Below are positions 44,562-53,741 of a stretch of DNA of 64,000 bases, one piece after another. Source of the stretch: Pelotomaculum sp. (GTDB taxonomy: Bacteria; Bacillota; Desulfotomaculia; Desulfotomaculales; Pelotomaculaceae); NCBI GenBank assembly GCA_018435055.1, contig JAHDOA010000006.1, positions 51,788-115,787 of the forward strand, given 5' to 3'. The position numbers were made by a program, and so were the translations under genes. The stretch's first letter is position 1; the number at the start of each line of letters is the position of its first letter. Below the pieces are notes generated by a model. The model saw nothing but the letters and a program-made list of their open reading frames with translations, was not told where the DNA came from and ran no database searches.

Positions 44562-46010
44562 TTAAGTTTTGTCGGGTTTGCTGGCGTAACGCTGGTCGCG
44601 GACAGCCAAATCCAGAGATTTCCGGAGACGCCCGAACCTGGATGATATGATAGAAGGAGACACGCCATAGCTGCGGGCCAGGTCCTGCTGTCTCAAGCGA
44701 CCCTCTTTTTCCAGCCAGGCAAACGCGTATATCACTGTCGCGGACCATACCGCAGTATTTCTTATGGTGGGGCGTTCCTTTGCGCAGTAATCGTACCAGA
44801 GTTTGATCGCGCCTTTTTGCTGTTTCAGGCTGTAACCCAGAGCCTGCAACCCCTCCCTGACGCCGGCGGCCACCACCGCGTAACATAGTTTGGGCCATGC
44901 GTACAGCTCACTTTCAACAGACGCGGGGTTTCCGCCTCTCCTTTGCTGCCACTGCTCCAGGCCATTAACAATAATTTTATTGAACAGCTTTAGCAAGAGG
45001 TCTTTACTGTCTGCTAAAAGCTCCACAGTAACGGCGGTCACAATCATAAACCGGGTTGTCAGGAGAAGGCGTCCAATCACAGGACGCAGCGTGGTCCGGC
45101 CACTGTCCGGCGCCTTACCTTCCCCGCCGGATCCGGTCTCATCTTCTCCCTGTACTTTGCTCCCGCAGCCTTCCCCAAGTATTGCCGCCGTAGCCTGCCG
45201 GAAAGCGCCGGCAGCGTCATATGTTTGCCCGATCAGCCTGAACCGGGCGGAACACTTGATAAAATTGAGCACTTCCTCCCAGTCGATTATCGTCAGGATA
45301 GCTATTCTTTCCATCTTTTCCCCGCCGGATTCGGGATTTGGCAGACCCAGATCCATGACCCAGGCATTAATTACAGGCGCCCTTTCTTTCAGGTAGTCGC
45401 TCCATCCCGGCGCCCTGTTTTTTTGCTTTCCGTAGAATTCCAGCCGGTCCTGCTGCAGCTTCTTCCGCAGCGGTTCTTTTAAACTGGCGGGAAGCACCAG
45501 ACCGTTTGTGGAAAATTCATATTCTTCGCCCACCGGCAGAACCCTTATTAACAAAATACTGCCCTGTTCTATATCCAGGGGCGCGTTTGCATCGCTGACC
45601 TTGATCTGCACAGAGCTGAAAATATCCTTGATGATCAGCCCCTCTTCCGGTAAAACTTCGATCAATTCATACATAGAGTTGCAGGAAACCGCCCATTTTT
45701 GCAGCAGGGCGACCTCGTGCTTGCTTAACGATTGGCGGTGTCTGTCGCGGTATGATTCAATAATGGTCTTGCCGCTGTATAGCTTGTAATCAAAGATAAA
45801 CCATTCAAAACAGCGTTCCATAATAATGTCATCAGCGCTGTCCAGCAGCTTTTTGTCTATGTACTCCAGGTAGAGATCCTGGGCGCGGGCGGCGTCCCAG
45901 GAAAAAACCGGCAGTTCTGCAAACCGGCTCAGCTTGCGACGCAGTTCTTGCCCGGCGCGCCGCCACCTTGCCTGTTCAAGGGAATAAAAGACCCTTTTAT
46001 TTACGGGCAT
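44562..46010 (-). CDS. hypothetical protein with C-terminal helix-turn-helix
   Basis: Encodes 482 residues with a GGAGG site before the ATG. I do not recognise the whole family. Residues 1-100 are helical and basic (ARWRRAGQELRRKLSRFAELP, IIMERCFEWFIFDYKLYSGKTIIESY). Residues ~130-220 have beta character (GLIIKDIFSSVQIKVSD, QGSILLIRVLPVGEEYEF), as in SH3-like barrels. The C-terminus carries a likely HTH: LRQQDLARSYGVSPSIISSRFGRLRKSL. Before it lies a cysteine/tryptophan-bearing helical segment. The protein may be a regulator or nucleic-acid-binding factor, but this is inference. It has no signal peptide. Confidence 0.65.
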   Translation of the reverse strand: MPVNKRVFYSLEQARWRRAGQELRRKLSRFAELPVFSWDAARAQDLYLEYIDKKLLDSADDIIMERCFEWFIFDYKLYSGKTIIESYRDRHRQSLSKHEVALLQKWAVSCNSMYELIEVLPEEGLIIKDIFSSVQIKVSDANAPLDIEQGSILLIRVLPVGEEYEFSTNGLVLPASLKEPLRKKLQQDRLEFYGKQKNRAPGWSDYLKERAPVINAWVMDLGLPNPESGGEKMERIAILTIIDWEEVLNFIKCSARFRLIGQTYDAAGAFRQATAAILGEGCGSKVQGEDETGSGGEGKAPDSGRTTLRPVIGRLLLTTRFMIVTAVTVELLADSKDLLLKLFNKIIVNGLEQWQQRRGGNPASVESELYAWPKLCYAVVAAGVREGLQALGYSLKQQKGAIKLWYDYCAKERPTIRNTAVWSATVIYAFAWLEKEGRLRQQDLARSYGVSPSIISSRFGRLRKSLDLAVRDQRYASKPDKT

Positions 46011-46069
46011 TTTCGTCCTCCGCAGGTAGAGCTTATTCAGTGATTCACATGTTATTATTTATATCACAA

Positions 46070-47557
46070 CTACAACCTTTTCTCAATAATCACGGTGTTT
46101 CCTTCATGTTGTACGCCGGCGTTAAAGAGATTCAATAAAGATTCCTGGATATATGCCTGGCCTTCTATGGACAAAACATTCGCCGCCGCGGGATAAGTCC
46201 GGCCATCTACGATATAATAGCTGTTTCCCAGATAGAAAAGGGCTTCCGATGGATATTTAACTGCCTTTACGGCCCTTTCACCCGGGAGCCAGTCAACCCG
46301 GTACCCTAAAGATTCGAACAGCAGTCTCAGCGGTATATAGGTTTTGCCCTGCAGATTGATTACCCGCCCGTTTCCTACGGCGACCCCGTTTACCGTCACC
46401 TCGTCCCTGTCCCCGTCAAAGACTATTGTACTGTTAGTGCTCCCGTTAAGATAAGTATAAGCTACCGCCAAGGAAAGGCCGGGTGTCAATACCTGGATGT
46501 CGGGCTGAAGTCCCGTACCGTCAATGTTCCTGCCCCCCGGGGTCTGATACCTGGCCACAGTGATTTTTAACGCGCCGCCTGTTTCCAGCGGGATTATCGC
46601 CTGGACGGTGCCCTTGCCAAATGTTTGCTCGCCGATCAGCGTGGCCCGGCCGTAGTCCTGCAGCGCGCCCGCCACTAATTCAGCGGCGCTGGCGGAATAT
46701 TCGTCGACCAGCGCTGCGATGGGCATGTCCCATGTCCCGCCGCTATTGCCTTCCGCCAGATATTCTTCCCTGCCGCCCGCGCGGTCAACCGTGCTCAACA
46801 CGACCTGTCCCGGCTCGATAAAATTGCTGCTGATGTCAAGGGCCGAGTGGATTATGCCGCCGGGATTAGTCCGCAAATCCAGAATTAGTTTGGTTGCCCC
46901 CTGCCCGGCCAGGTCAGCCAGTGTTTTTTTGAACTCATCCCCGGTAAAATCCCCGAATATACTAATATATATGTAACCGGTACCGCCGTCCAGGATTTTA
47001 CCAAATACGGTAGGGGTGGTGATGTTGGCCCGCGTAAGTACAACGTCGAAGTCTGCTCTCCCATCCCTGCGGATGGTCAGTGTCAATTTTGTCCCGGACG
47101 GGCCGCGCAGTCTCTCTACGACTTTACCCAGGGGCTCACGGGATATATCGTTCCCATCTATTTTTATAATCACGTCTCCAGAGCTGATGCCGGCCCTGCT
47201 GGCGGGAGTATTCTCGATGGTGTTGAGCACCTTCGGGTATATTTCACCGGGCTGAATCTGCACGCCGATACCCATATAGCTGCCGTCCAGCGAGTTCCTG
47301 AACTCCTTCAGCTCATCCGTCGTCAGGTAACTGGTATACGGATCGTTCAGGGTCTCTATTAGACCGTCAATAGCGCCCCTGATCAGGGTCTGGCTGTCCG
47401 GGTCGCTGATATGCAAAAGCTGTACGTCCCTGAGGACTTCCTCCAGGCTGTCCATCCCCGGGACCTGGCAGTCAGCGGCAAGGGATGGGGCCGCAACGCC
47501 AAAAGCGCAGAGCAGAGCTATAGCCAGGACAAAATGCAGAAGAAAATTTTTCCGCAA
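46070..47557 (-). CDS. S41 C-terminal processing protease with copper amine oxidase-like domain
   Basis: Encodes 495 residues. TTG start with GGTG seven bases upstream. A signal peptide (LLHFVLAIALLCAFGVAAPSLA) is followed by the CtpA layout: an N-terminal helical part (RGAIDGLIETLNDPYTSYL), PDZ domain GSYMGIGVQIQPGE to ENTPASRAGISSGDVIIKIDG, and the S41 protease core with the catalytic serine in EYSASAAELVAGAL and the lysine in GEQTFGKGTVQ. The last ~120 residues are a copper-amine-oxidase-N-type domain (GKTYIPLRLLFESLGYRVDWLPG), usually cell-wall binding. It would work outside the membrane on protein C-termini. It lies divergently to polA. Confidence 0.88.
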   Translation of the reverse strand: MRKNFLLHFVLAIALLCAFGVAAPSLAADCQVPGMDSLEEVLRDVQLLHISDPDSQTLIRGAIDGLIETLNDPYTSYLTTDELKEFRNSLDGSYMGIGVQIQPGEIYPKVLNTIENTPASRAGISSGDVIIKIDGNDISREPLGKVVERLRGPSGTKLTLTIRRDGRADFDVVLTRANITTPTVFGKILDGGTGYIYISIFGDFTGDEFKKTLADLAGQGATKLILDLRTNPGGIIHSALDISSNFIEPGQVVLSTVDRAGGREEYLAEGNSGGTWDMPIAALVDEYSASAAELVAGALQDYGRATLIGEQTFGKGTVQAIIPLETGGALKITVARYQTPGGRNIDGTGLQPDIQVLTPGLSLAVAYTYLNGSTNSTIVFDGDRDEVTVNGVAVGNGRVINLQGKTYIPLRLLFESLGYRVDWLPGERAVKAVKYPSEALFYLGNSYYIVDGRTYPAAANVLSIEGQAYIQESLLNLFNAGVQHEGNTVIIEKRL

Positions 47558-47766
47558 AATATAACACCGTTCCTTTCACCATAGAAAAATATTCCCACCT
47601 GGAATTACCCATTATCGATCCCCTATTTACATGTTAAATAAGTTTCGCCCCCGCGCTATAAAGTCCTGCATTTTCTTCCAGGAATGTGATTTCCACGCTG
47701 CTGGCAGGTATTTTGCTTTGCTTGGTGAAATACTAGAAATTATAGACAAGGATGGTGCAGTAAAAA

Positions 47767-50502
47767 ATGCCCGACCTGATCATTATCGACGGCAACAGCC
47801 TGGTCCACCGGGCTTTTCACGCAATCCCGCCGCTATCTACCAGTCAGGGGCTGGTAACCAACGCAGTCTATGGCTTCACCAACATGCTGGTAAGGCTGAT
47901 CAAGGATGAATCCCCGGCCAGGTTAGTAGTGGCTTTTGACAAAGGCAGGGTAACCTTTCGCCATGCTGATTTTGCCGCTTACAAGGCCAACCGGCCGGCT
48001 ACACCGGATGATTTGCGGCCGCAGTTTCCGTTATTAAAAGACCTTTTAAGGGCCATGCGCATAAAAATATACGAAGCGGAAGGTTACGAGGCGGATGACT
48101 TAATTGGCGCCATAGCAGCAAAAGCTGAGCAAAGCGGGCTGCACAGCGTCATCGTAACCGGGGACCGCGACGCCCTCCAGCTTGTTTCCCCCCTGACCAG
48201 GGTCAGGCTGACGAAAAAAGGGATCAGCGAGCTGGATGAATACGACGCGGGCAAAGTCTGGGACCGCTACGGCATCACGCCCCGCCAGTATACCGACTTC
48301 AGGGGGCTGACCGGCGACAGTTCGGACAATGTGCCGGGCATACCGGGCATAGGCGAAAAAACGGCTTCGCGCCTGCTGAAAGAATACGGCACACTGGAAG
48401 AAATCCTGGCTCATGCCGAAGAACTGACCGGGCGTACTGCGGGCCTGGTGAGCGCCTCTAAAGAGCAGGCTGAGCTTTCGAAAAAACTTGTCACTATAAA
48501 CCGCGATGTACCGGTAGAGATTGATCTGGAAGAGTGCCGCCTGCAGAAACCGGACTACCAGGACCTTTTGCAGATGCTCAAAAAACTGGAATTTAAATCA
48601 CTGCTCAAGTCCCTGTATCGTGACAGCATCAAGGACGCGGCAGAAAATAACGGCAGGTTTAAAAGGCGGGCTAAAGAAAAAGGGGAACCTGGCCTGTCTG
48701 AGCCTGAGCTGGAAACCTGCCCCGTCACCTACACCCGCCTGGATACACCCGCCCGGCTGAAAAACTTTCTCAAAGCCGCCCGGAAGGCAGGCCGCGTGTA
48801 TCTGGCCCTGCGCGGTGAAAACGGCAGGGCTGTGGCGGCCGGATTTGTTTTGGGTGAAGAGCGGGCTTACTATCTTAACCTGCAGCCGGCGCGAGCTGCA
48901 GAACAGGAAAAAGATGCGGCCGGCCAGGTTAATCTATTTGCGGACACAGAGCCGGAACCCGGCATTGCCGCGGATCCGCAATGCCTGGCAGTATTGAAGA
49001 GCGTCTGCGAGGACCCGGTCATAAAAAAATACTGCCATAACGCCAAAGAACAAATACGGCTTTTGCATAAAAATAAAATAAAATTAAACCACCTGACCTT
49101 TGATACCATGCTCGCCTCTTATCTTTTAAACCCCGCCTCCCCCAACCGCGATCTGGCGGATATCGTCCTGGAACACTTAAATGCCGTGCTGCCCGGCGGC
49201 GAAGAAGAGCTGCCGGCCAGGGCCAACTGCATTTTTCAGCTTGTCCCCCTGCTGGAAAAAAGCATGCGCCTCTACGAGCAGGACAGGCTCTACTATGACG
49301 TGGAGCTGCCCCTGGTTGAGGTTCTGTCCGCAATGGAAATCACCGGCGTGGCAGTGGACAAGGACGGCCTGAGGTCGATGTCTGAAAAATTAGGGCGGCA
49401 GATTAAAGACCTGGAGGAGCAGATCTACCGGCTGGCCGGCACAGTGTTTAATATTAATTCCCCCAAGCAACTGGGAAAAATATTATTTGAAGAGTTAAAA
49501 CTGCCGGTCATAAAGAAGACTAAAACGGGTTATTCCACAGACGCAGCGGTATTGGACGAGCTGGCCATGTCCCATGATATAGTGGCCAAAGTGCTTGAGT
49601 ACCGCCAATTGATGAAACTAAAATCGACCTATACGGACGGGCTGGCTGCCCTGATCAGCCCGGAAACCGGCCGCCTGCATACTACATTCCACCAGACCGT
49701 TACCGCCACGGGCAGACTGTCCAGCGCAGAACCAAATTTGCAGAACATCCCCATCAGGCTGCCAGCCGGGCGTCTAATTAGAAAGGTTTTTATTCCTTCC
49801 CGCACGGGAAACCTGCTGCTGGCGGCTGACTACTCGCAGATTGAATTGCGCGTGCTGGCTCATATCAGCCGGGATCAAACACTAATAAACTCCTTTATGA
49901 GCGGGGAAGATATCCATACCCGGACAGCGGCGGAGGTCTTTGGCGTCAGCACGGCGGAGGTAACCCCGGAGATGCGCAGCCGGGCCAAGGCGGTTAATTT
50001 CGGCATTATCTACGGCCTCAGCGATTTTGGCCTGGGCCGCAGTATCAAGGTAGGGCGGCAGGAGGCCCATCGTTATATCCAGAATTATTTTACACGCTAT
50101 GCCGGGGTCAAAGATTATATAGACCGGATTGTCCGGGAAGCGCGGGAGAAAGGCTATGTCACCACGCTATTAAACAGGCGCCGCTACCTGCCGGATTTGT
50201 TCAGTCCGAACCGTATCCTGCGCAATGCCGGCGAGCGCACGGCCATGAACACCCCGATCCAGGGCAGCGCCGCGGATATCATCAAGCTGGCGATGGTTAA
50301 TATCAGCCGCGAACTGGCCGAACACGGCTTCCAGGCAAAAATGATCCTGCAGGTGCACGACGAGCTGATCTTCGAATCCCCGCCGGACGAGATAGAGCGC
50401 CTGAAAAAACTGGTAAAGCAATGTATGGAAAATGCCCTGCTGCTTGATGTCCCCCTGGTAGTGGATATTAAAACCGGCCGGAACTGGTACGACGTTAAAT
50501 AG
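47767..50502 (+). CDS. polA: DNA polymerase I
   Basis: Encodes 911 residues. The 5'-3' exonuclease domain (1-~290) keeps IIDGNSLVHRAFHA, the metal-binding EAEGYEADD and TGDRDALQLV motifs, and the GIPGIGEKTA helix-hairpin-helix. The middle 3'-5' exonuclease-like domain (~310-500) has lost its catalytic residues: motif Exo I reads YLALRGENG and Exo II reads NAKEQIRLL, lacking the metal-binding Asp/Glu pattern. The polymerase domain has the motif A DYSQIELRVLAHIS, motif B RSRAKAVNFGIIYG, and motif C LQVHDELIFE. It removes primers and fills gaps. Proofreading loss is usual in Gram-positive PolA. Confidence 0.97.
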   Translation: MPDLIIIDGNSLVHRAFHAIPPLSTSQGLVTNAVYGFTNMLVRLIKDESPARLVVAFDKGRVTFRHADFAAYKANRPATPDDLRPQFPLLKDLLRAMRIKIYEAEGYEADDLIGAIAAKAEQSGLHSVIVTGDRDALQLVSPLTRVRLTKKGISELDEYDAGKVWDRYGITPRQYTDFRGLTGDSSDNVPGIPGIGEKTASRLLKEYGTLEEILAHAEELTGRTAGLVSASKEQAELSKKLVTINRDVPVEIDLEECRLQKPDYQDLLQMLKKLEFKSLLKSLYRDSIKDAAENNGRFKRRAKEKGEPGLSEPELETCPVTYTRLDTPARLKNFLKAARKAGRVYLALRGENGRAVAAGFVLGEERAYYLNLQPARAAEQEKDAAGQVNLFADTEPEPGIAADPQCLAVLKSVCEDPVIKKYCHNAKEQIRLLHKNKIKLNHLTFDTMLASYLLNPASPNRDLADIVLEHLNAVLPGGEEELPARANCIFQLVPLLEKSMRLYEQDRLYYDVELPLVEVLSAMEITGVAVDKDGLRSMSEKLGRQIKDLEEQIYRLAGTVFNINSPKQLGKILFEELKLPVIKKTKTGYSTDAAVLDELAMSHDIVAKVLEYRQLMKLKSTYTDGLAALISPETGRLHTTFHQTVTATGRLSSAEPNLQNIPIRLPAGRLIRKVFIPSRTGNLLLAADYSQIELRVLAHISRDQTLINSFMSGEDIHTRTAAEVFGVSTAEVTPEMRSRAKAVNFGIIYGLSDFGLGRSIKVGRQEAHRYIQNYFTRYAGVKDYIDRIVREAREKGYVTTLLNRRRYLPDLFSPNRILRNAGERTAMNTPIQGSAADIIKLAMVNISRELAEHGFQAKMILQVHDELIFESPPDEIERLKKLVKQCMENALLLDVPLVVDIKTGRNWYDVK

Positions 50503-50519
50503 GTCTAAGGAGTGAAACA

Positions 50520-51344
50520 ATGCCGGAATTGCCGGAGGTCGAGACCGTAAAGCGCACGCTGCAGGCGAAGCTGACCGGACTGATGTTTACCGGTGGGCAG
50601 GTGCTGCTGCCTAAAGTTGTGCGGGAACCTAAACACGGGGAATTCATTGAGACCATCAAAAATAAAAAAATATTAAAGGTGGGCAGGCGCGGCAAATATC
50701 TCCTGCTCGGCTTGAGCGGCGGTTACACACTGGCAGTCCACCTGCGCATGACCGGCAGGCTGGTTTACTGCGCCGGTGACGCGCCGCCGATCAAATATAC
50801 CCATGTGGTCCTCCACCTGGATAACGGCTGCAGGCTTGTTTTTGCAGATATGCGGCAGTTCGGCGGGATGTGGCTGGCGCCGACGCCAGCCCTGGACAAC
50901 CTGTCCGGTTACAAAGATTTGGGCCTGGAGCCGCTGGACAGGTGTTTCACCAGGGATTCTTTCAAAAAGCAGCTCCGCCACCGGCATACCCGGATCAAAT
51001 CCCTGCTCCTGGATCAAAAATTCATCGCCGGGCTGGGGAATATTTATACGGACGAGGCCTTGCACCGGGCCGGGATAAACCCTGAGCGCCCGGCCGCGAC
51101 GCTGACCGCCCGGGAAGCGGCCAAACTGCACCGGGCTATTAAAGATGTCTTAGCGGAAGGCATCGACCACAGGGGCACCACCTTCCGGGATTTTCTCGAC
51201 GGGGACGGCAGGGCCGGCGGCTACCAGGAACACCTGCGCGTCTACAGCCGGGAGGGCGAACCCTGCCGGCAATGCGGCCAGACGATTATCAGAAAAAAAA
51301 TTGGCGGGCGCGGTTCTTATTACTGCCCGTCCTGTCAGAAATAA
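50520..51344 (+). CDS. mutM: formamidopyrimidine-DNA glycosylase (Fpg)
   Basis: Encodes 274 residues. It starts MPELPEVETV, with the catalytic Pro2 and Glu3, after GTCTAAGGAG. The conserved lysine is in the LAVHLRMTGRL region, the helix-two-turn-helix has QKFIAGLGNIYTDEALHRAGI, and the C-terminal zinc finger is CRQCGQTIIRKKIGGRGSYYC-type with four cysteines. It removes oxidised purines such as 8-oxoguanine and cuts the strand. It starts 17 bases after polA, so the two repair genes form an operon. Confidence 0.96.
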   Translation: MPELPEVETVKRTLQAKLTGLMFTGGQVLLPKVVREPKHGEFIETIKNKKILKVGRRGKYLLLGLSGGYTLAVHLRMTGRLVYCAGDAPPIKYTHVVLHLDNGCRLVFADMRQFGGMWLAPTPALDNLSGYKDLGLEPLDRCFTRDSFKKQLRHRHTRIKSLLLDQKFIAGLGNIYTDEALHRAGINPERPAATLTAREAAKLHRAIKDVLAEGIDHRGTTFRDFLDGDGRAGGYQEHLRVYSREGEPCRQCGQTIIRKKIGGRGSYYCPSCQK

Positions 51345-51349
51345 CGCTG

Positions 51350-51382
51350 CCCCCCGGTTTTCCCCAACCGCGGGGTTTTTAG
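51350..51382 (+). terminator. terminator after mutM
   Basis: An imperfect stem CCCCCGGTT/AACCGCGGGG with one bulge and TTTTTAG after it. Confidence 0.65.
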
Positions 51383-51567
51383 TTGCTAAGAATAATATGC
51401 CTTGTGCAATTTGCATAAGGTTACCTGTTGGCAAACATTGGCGGCGGATTGGTTCCCTGGGGTTTATCAATATTCAGGTATATTTTGTGAAAGCGTTTGG
51501 CAGTAACCAACTCTCCATTAGCTCCATAAATTAAAATGCGGCGGATAAACGCAACGGAGGAATGAAG

Positions 51568-52221
51568 TTGGAACTGCTTTCATACATTTTTTTCGCTCTG
51601 GCGCTGAACCTGGACTCTTTTGGGGCAGGGTTGGCTTACGGCTCCCGGCAGATCAAAGTGCCTGTCAGCTCACTTTGTATTATCAGCCTGATTTCCGTGG
51701 CCGCCATCAGCATTTCTATGCTGGGGGGGCAAATCCTCCTGGCTGCCTTACCGGCCTCGCTTGCCCACCGGGCCGGCGGGGTCCTCTTAATGCTCATCGG
51801 GTTATGGGTATTATGCCAAACCTGCCGGAACGAAGGCCGGGCGCCGGAAAAAACCGGCCCCGGCGAAAACATTACCGGCCGGACAATAAAAATCCATATC
51901 CGGCCGCTGGGCCTGGTAATTCAAATTTTAAAGGAGCCGGCCAGGGCCGACCTGGACAGTTCCGGCGTGATCTCACCGGGGGAGGCTTCTATACTCGGCA
52001 TCGCCCTGGCGATGGACGCTTTCGTGGCCGGATTCGCCGTCTCCATGTTAGGCTTTTCCATCATTTTGACAGCAGCGGTAGTCGGCCTCGGCCATTTTTT
52101 CCTCACCTACCTCGGCCTGCAGGCCGGCCGTTCGGTTACCAAATTCCAACCCGGCCACCGTCTTACCGCGTTGCCGGGATGCCTGCTGATTGCCCTGGGG
52201 CTGCTAAAACTGCTCTGTTAA
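51568..52221 (+). CDS. ytaF: sporulation membrane protein YtaF
   Basis: Encodes 217 residues from TTG at 51568. GGAGG at 51556-51560 is seven bases before it and only one base before the ATG at 51562, so the TTG is the better start. Six hydrophobic segments. The MntP-like signature NLDSFGAGLAYG at the start and LAMDAFVAGFAVSMLGF in the second half show the internal duplication typical of this family. A soluble loop between segments carries an EF-hand-like DLDSSGVISPGEAS. YtaF is known in Bacillus as a mother-cell sporulation protein. The neighbours polA, mutM and coaE are the same there. Confidence 0.9.
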   Translation: MELLSYIFFALALNLDSFGAGLAYGSRQIKVPVSSLCIISLISVAAISISMLGGQILLAALPASLAHRAGGVLLMLIGLWVLCQTCRNEGRAPEKTGPGENITGRTIKIHIRPLGLVIQILKEPARADLDSSGVISPGEASILGIALAMDAFVAGFAVSMLGFSIILTAAVVGLGHFFLTYLGLQAGRSVTKFQPGHRLTALPGCLLIALGLLKLLC

Positions 52222-52289
52222 AAATTTTTTAAAGGAAGTATAAGATTTAGGGCGAAAATAAGAAGATTATGTCTATGCGAGGGAACGCT

Positions 52290-52925
52290 ATGATCGTGAT
52301 CGGACTTACCGGCAACATTGGCAGTGGAAAAAGCACCGTGGCCCGCCGCCTGAAAGATCTGGGAGCGCATGCTATCGACGCCGACCAGGTGGCGCGGGAG
52401 GTAGTGCTGCCCGGGACACCCGCCTTGCAGGAAATCGCGGAGCATTTCGGACCTGAAGTTTTGGACGGCGCAGGAGCACTGGACCGAAAAAAAATGGGGT
52501 CTATAGTATTTGGCGATCCGGAGGCAATGGAAAAACTGAATAACATCACCCACCCAATAATTAAAGCGGAGATTAACCGGCAAATAGAATTATGCCGAAA
52601 AAAAAATAAAAATGGTTCCGGCCCCGGGGTGCTGGTTGTTGACGCCGCCCTTTTAATCGAGGTAGGGCTGGAACAAAGCGCAAATGAGGTCTGGGTGGTA
52701 AAAATTGATTTGGACAAGCAGGTTGAACGCCTGACCGCAAGGGACGGCCTGACGCCGGAAGAAGCCCTCAGGCGTATTGCTGCGCAGCTGCCCCAGGATG
52801 AAAAATTAAAGTTTGCCATCAGGGTGATTGACAACAGCGGGAATAAAAACGAAACCATAAAGCAGGTCGACCGCCACTGGGAAAATATGATCAGAGAGCA
52901 TTTCCGGGGAACAGACGGAATATAA
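52290..52925 (+). CDS. coaE: dephospho-CoA kinase
   Basis: Encodes 211 residues from ATG at 52290, eight bases after GAGG. The earlier ATG at 52269 has no site. The P-loop is GLTGNIGSGKST, followed by DADQVAREVVLPGTPALQEIAEHFG, RKKMGSIVFGDPEAMEKLNNITHP and VDAALLIEVGLE, all family features. The C-terminus has RLTARDGLTPEEALRRIAAQLP. It phosphorylates dephospho-CoA at the 3' hydroxyl in the last step of coenzyme A synthesis. It follows ytaF and precedes the transglycosylase gene in the conserved Firmicutes order. Confidence 0.96.
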   Translation: MIVIGLTGNIGSGKSTVARRLKDLGAHAIDADQVAREVVLPGTPALQEIAEHFGPEVLDGAGALDRKKMGSIVFGDPEAMEKLNNITHPIIKAEINRQIELCRKKNKNGSGPGVLVVDAALLIEVGLEQSANEVWVVKIDLDKQVERLTARDGLTPEEALRRIAAQLPQDEKLKFAIRVIDNSGNKNETIKQVDRHWENMIREHFRGTDGI

Positions 52926-52962
52926 CTTAAAAAAGCGGGCAGAAATCAGCGGAGTGAAGTAA

Positions 52963-53553
52963 TTGAGCGCAGTTTTTTATCGAAAAAAAAAGAGTAAAAT
53001 TTATGCCAGACGCATGCTGTTCGTCATTGTGCTGGTTTTGCTGGCGGCCCTGCTTAACGCGGACAGTATCCGGCGTTTTTTCCACCCGCTGCCCTACTAT
53101 AATTTGACATCAAAATATGCTGCGGCCTACAACCAGGACCCCTTCCTGATTTCCGCCATGATAAAGGCGGAAAGCAACTTTCAGCCCCGCGCGGTTTCAG
53201 AAAAAGGCGCCAGGGGCCTGATGCAGATTATGCCCGAGACGGGGCAATCGGTCGCCGCTCAACTAGACTACCCTAACTTCAGCGTGGACCTGCTATTCAT
53301 ACCGGAAATCAATATTAATATCGGCGCCTGCTACTTGGCCGACCTTGATCATGAGTTCGACGGCAATATGATCTTAATGCTGGCGGCCTACAACGGCGGG
53401 ATAGGCAACGTCATGGAATGGATCGCGGCAGATAAATCCGGCGGTATTAACGAAATTGACCAGATCCCTTTTCCAGAAACCAGGCACTATATCAAAAAGG
53501 TCCTTAAGTACCATAAAATATACACCCGCCTGTACGGCCAGGGAGGCGGGTAA
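52963..53553 (+). CDS. membrane-anchored lytic transglycosylase (SLT domain)
   Basis: Encodes 196 residues. TTG start with GGAGTGAAG upstream. A basic N-tail and one transmembrane segment (MLFVIVLVLLAALLNA) are followed by an SLT domain: AAAYNQDPFLISAMIKAESNFQPRAVS with the catalytic glutamate in KAESNF near 63, GARGLMQIMPETG, INIGACYLADL, and MLAAYNGGIGNV. It cleaves peptidoglycan strands outside the membrane, leaving anhydro-muramic ends. It is 37 bases after coaE, as in related Firmicutes, and is the end of this operon. Confidence 0.93.
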   Translation: MSAVFYRKKKSKIYARRMLFVIVLVLLAALLNADSIRRFFHPLPYYNLTSKYAAAYNQDPFLISAMIKAESNFQPRAVSEKGARGLMQIMPETGQSVAAQLDYPNFSVDLLFIPEININIGACYLADLDHEFDGNMILMLAAYNGGIGNVMEWIAADKSGGINEIDQIPFPETRHYIKKVLKYHKIYTRLYGQGGG

Positions 53554-53708
53554 CCGCGCCAAGCGCGGCTGCCGGTCGGATGCTGATGACCATGCCGGTT
53601 GGGTATAGCCCTGCCGGAGAGGGAAGCGCGGCGCCCTTTGTGGCCAGGGTGATGTTCCGGGACAACCTGGGGAATGCCGGCTAACCTCTCGCTTTCTGCG
53701 TTTTTGGG

Positions 53709-53735
53709 ACTCCCCCCACTCTGAGTGGGGGGAGT
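53709..53735. terminator. strong hairpin between convergent genes
   Basis: A perfect 11-bp stem ACTCCCCCCAC/GTGGGGGGAGT with a 5-base loop lies between the transglycosylase and the sleB-like gene. T-run is poor on the plus strand and better on the minus strand. Confidence 0.65.
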
Positions 53736-53741
53736 ATGTCA

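Noticed and set aside
44545..44898. 117-residue frame inside the HTH gene
   Set aside because: Same strand but shifted frame, no site, low-complexity arginine/glycine composition.
53575..53700. Possible small gene after the transglycosylase
   Set aside because: No frame with a start and site; probably untranslated spacer before the hairpin.
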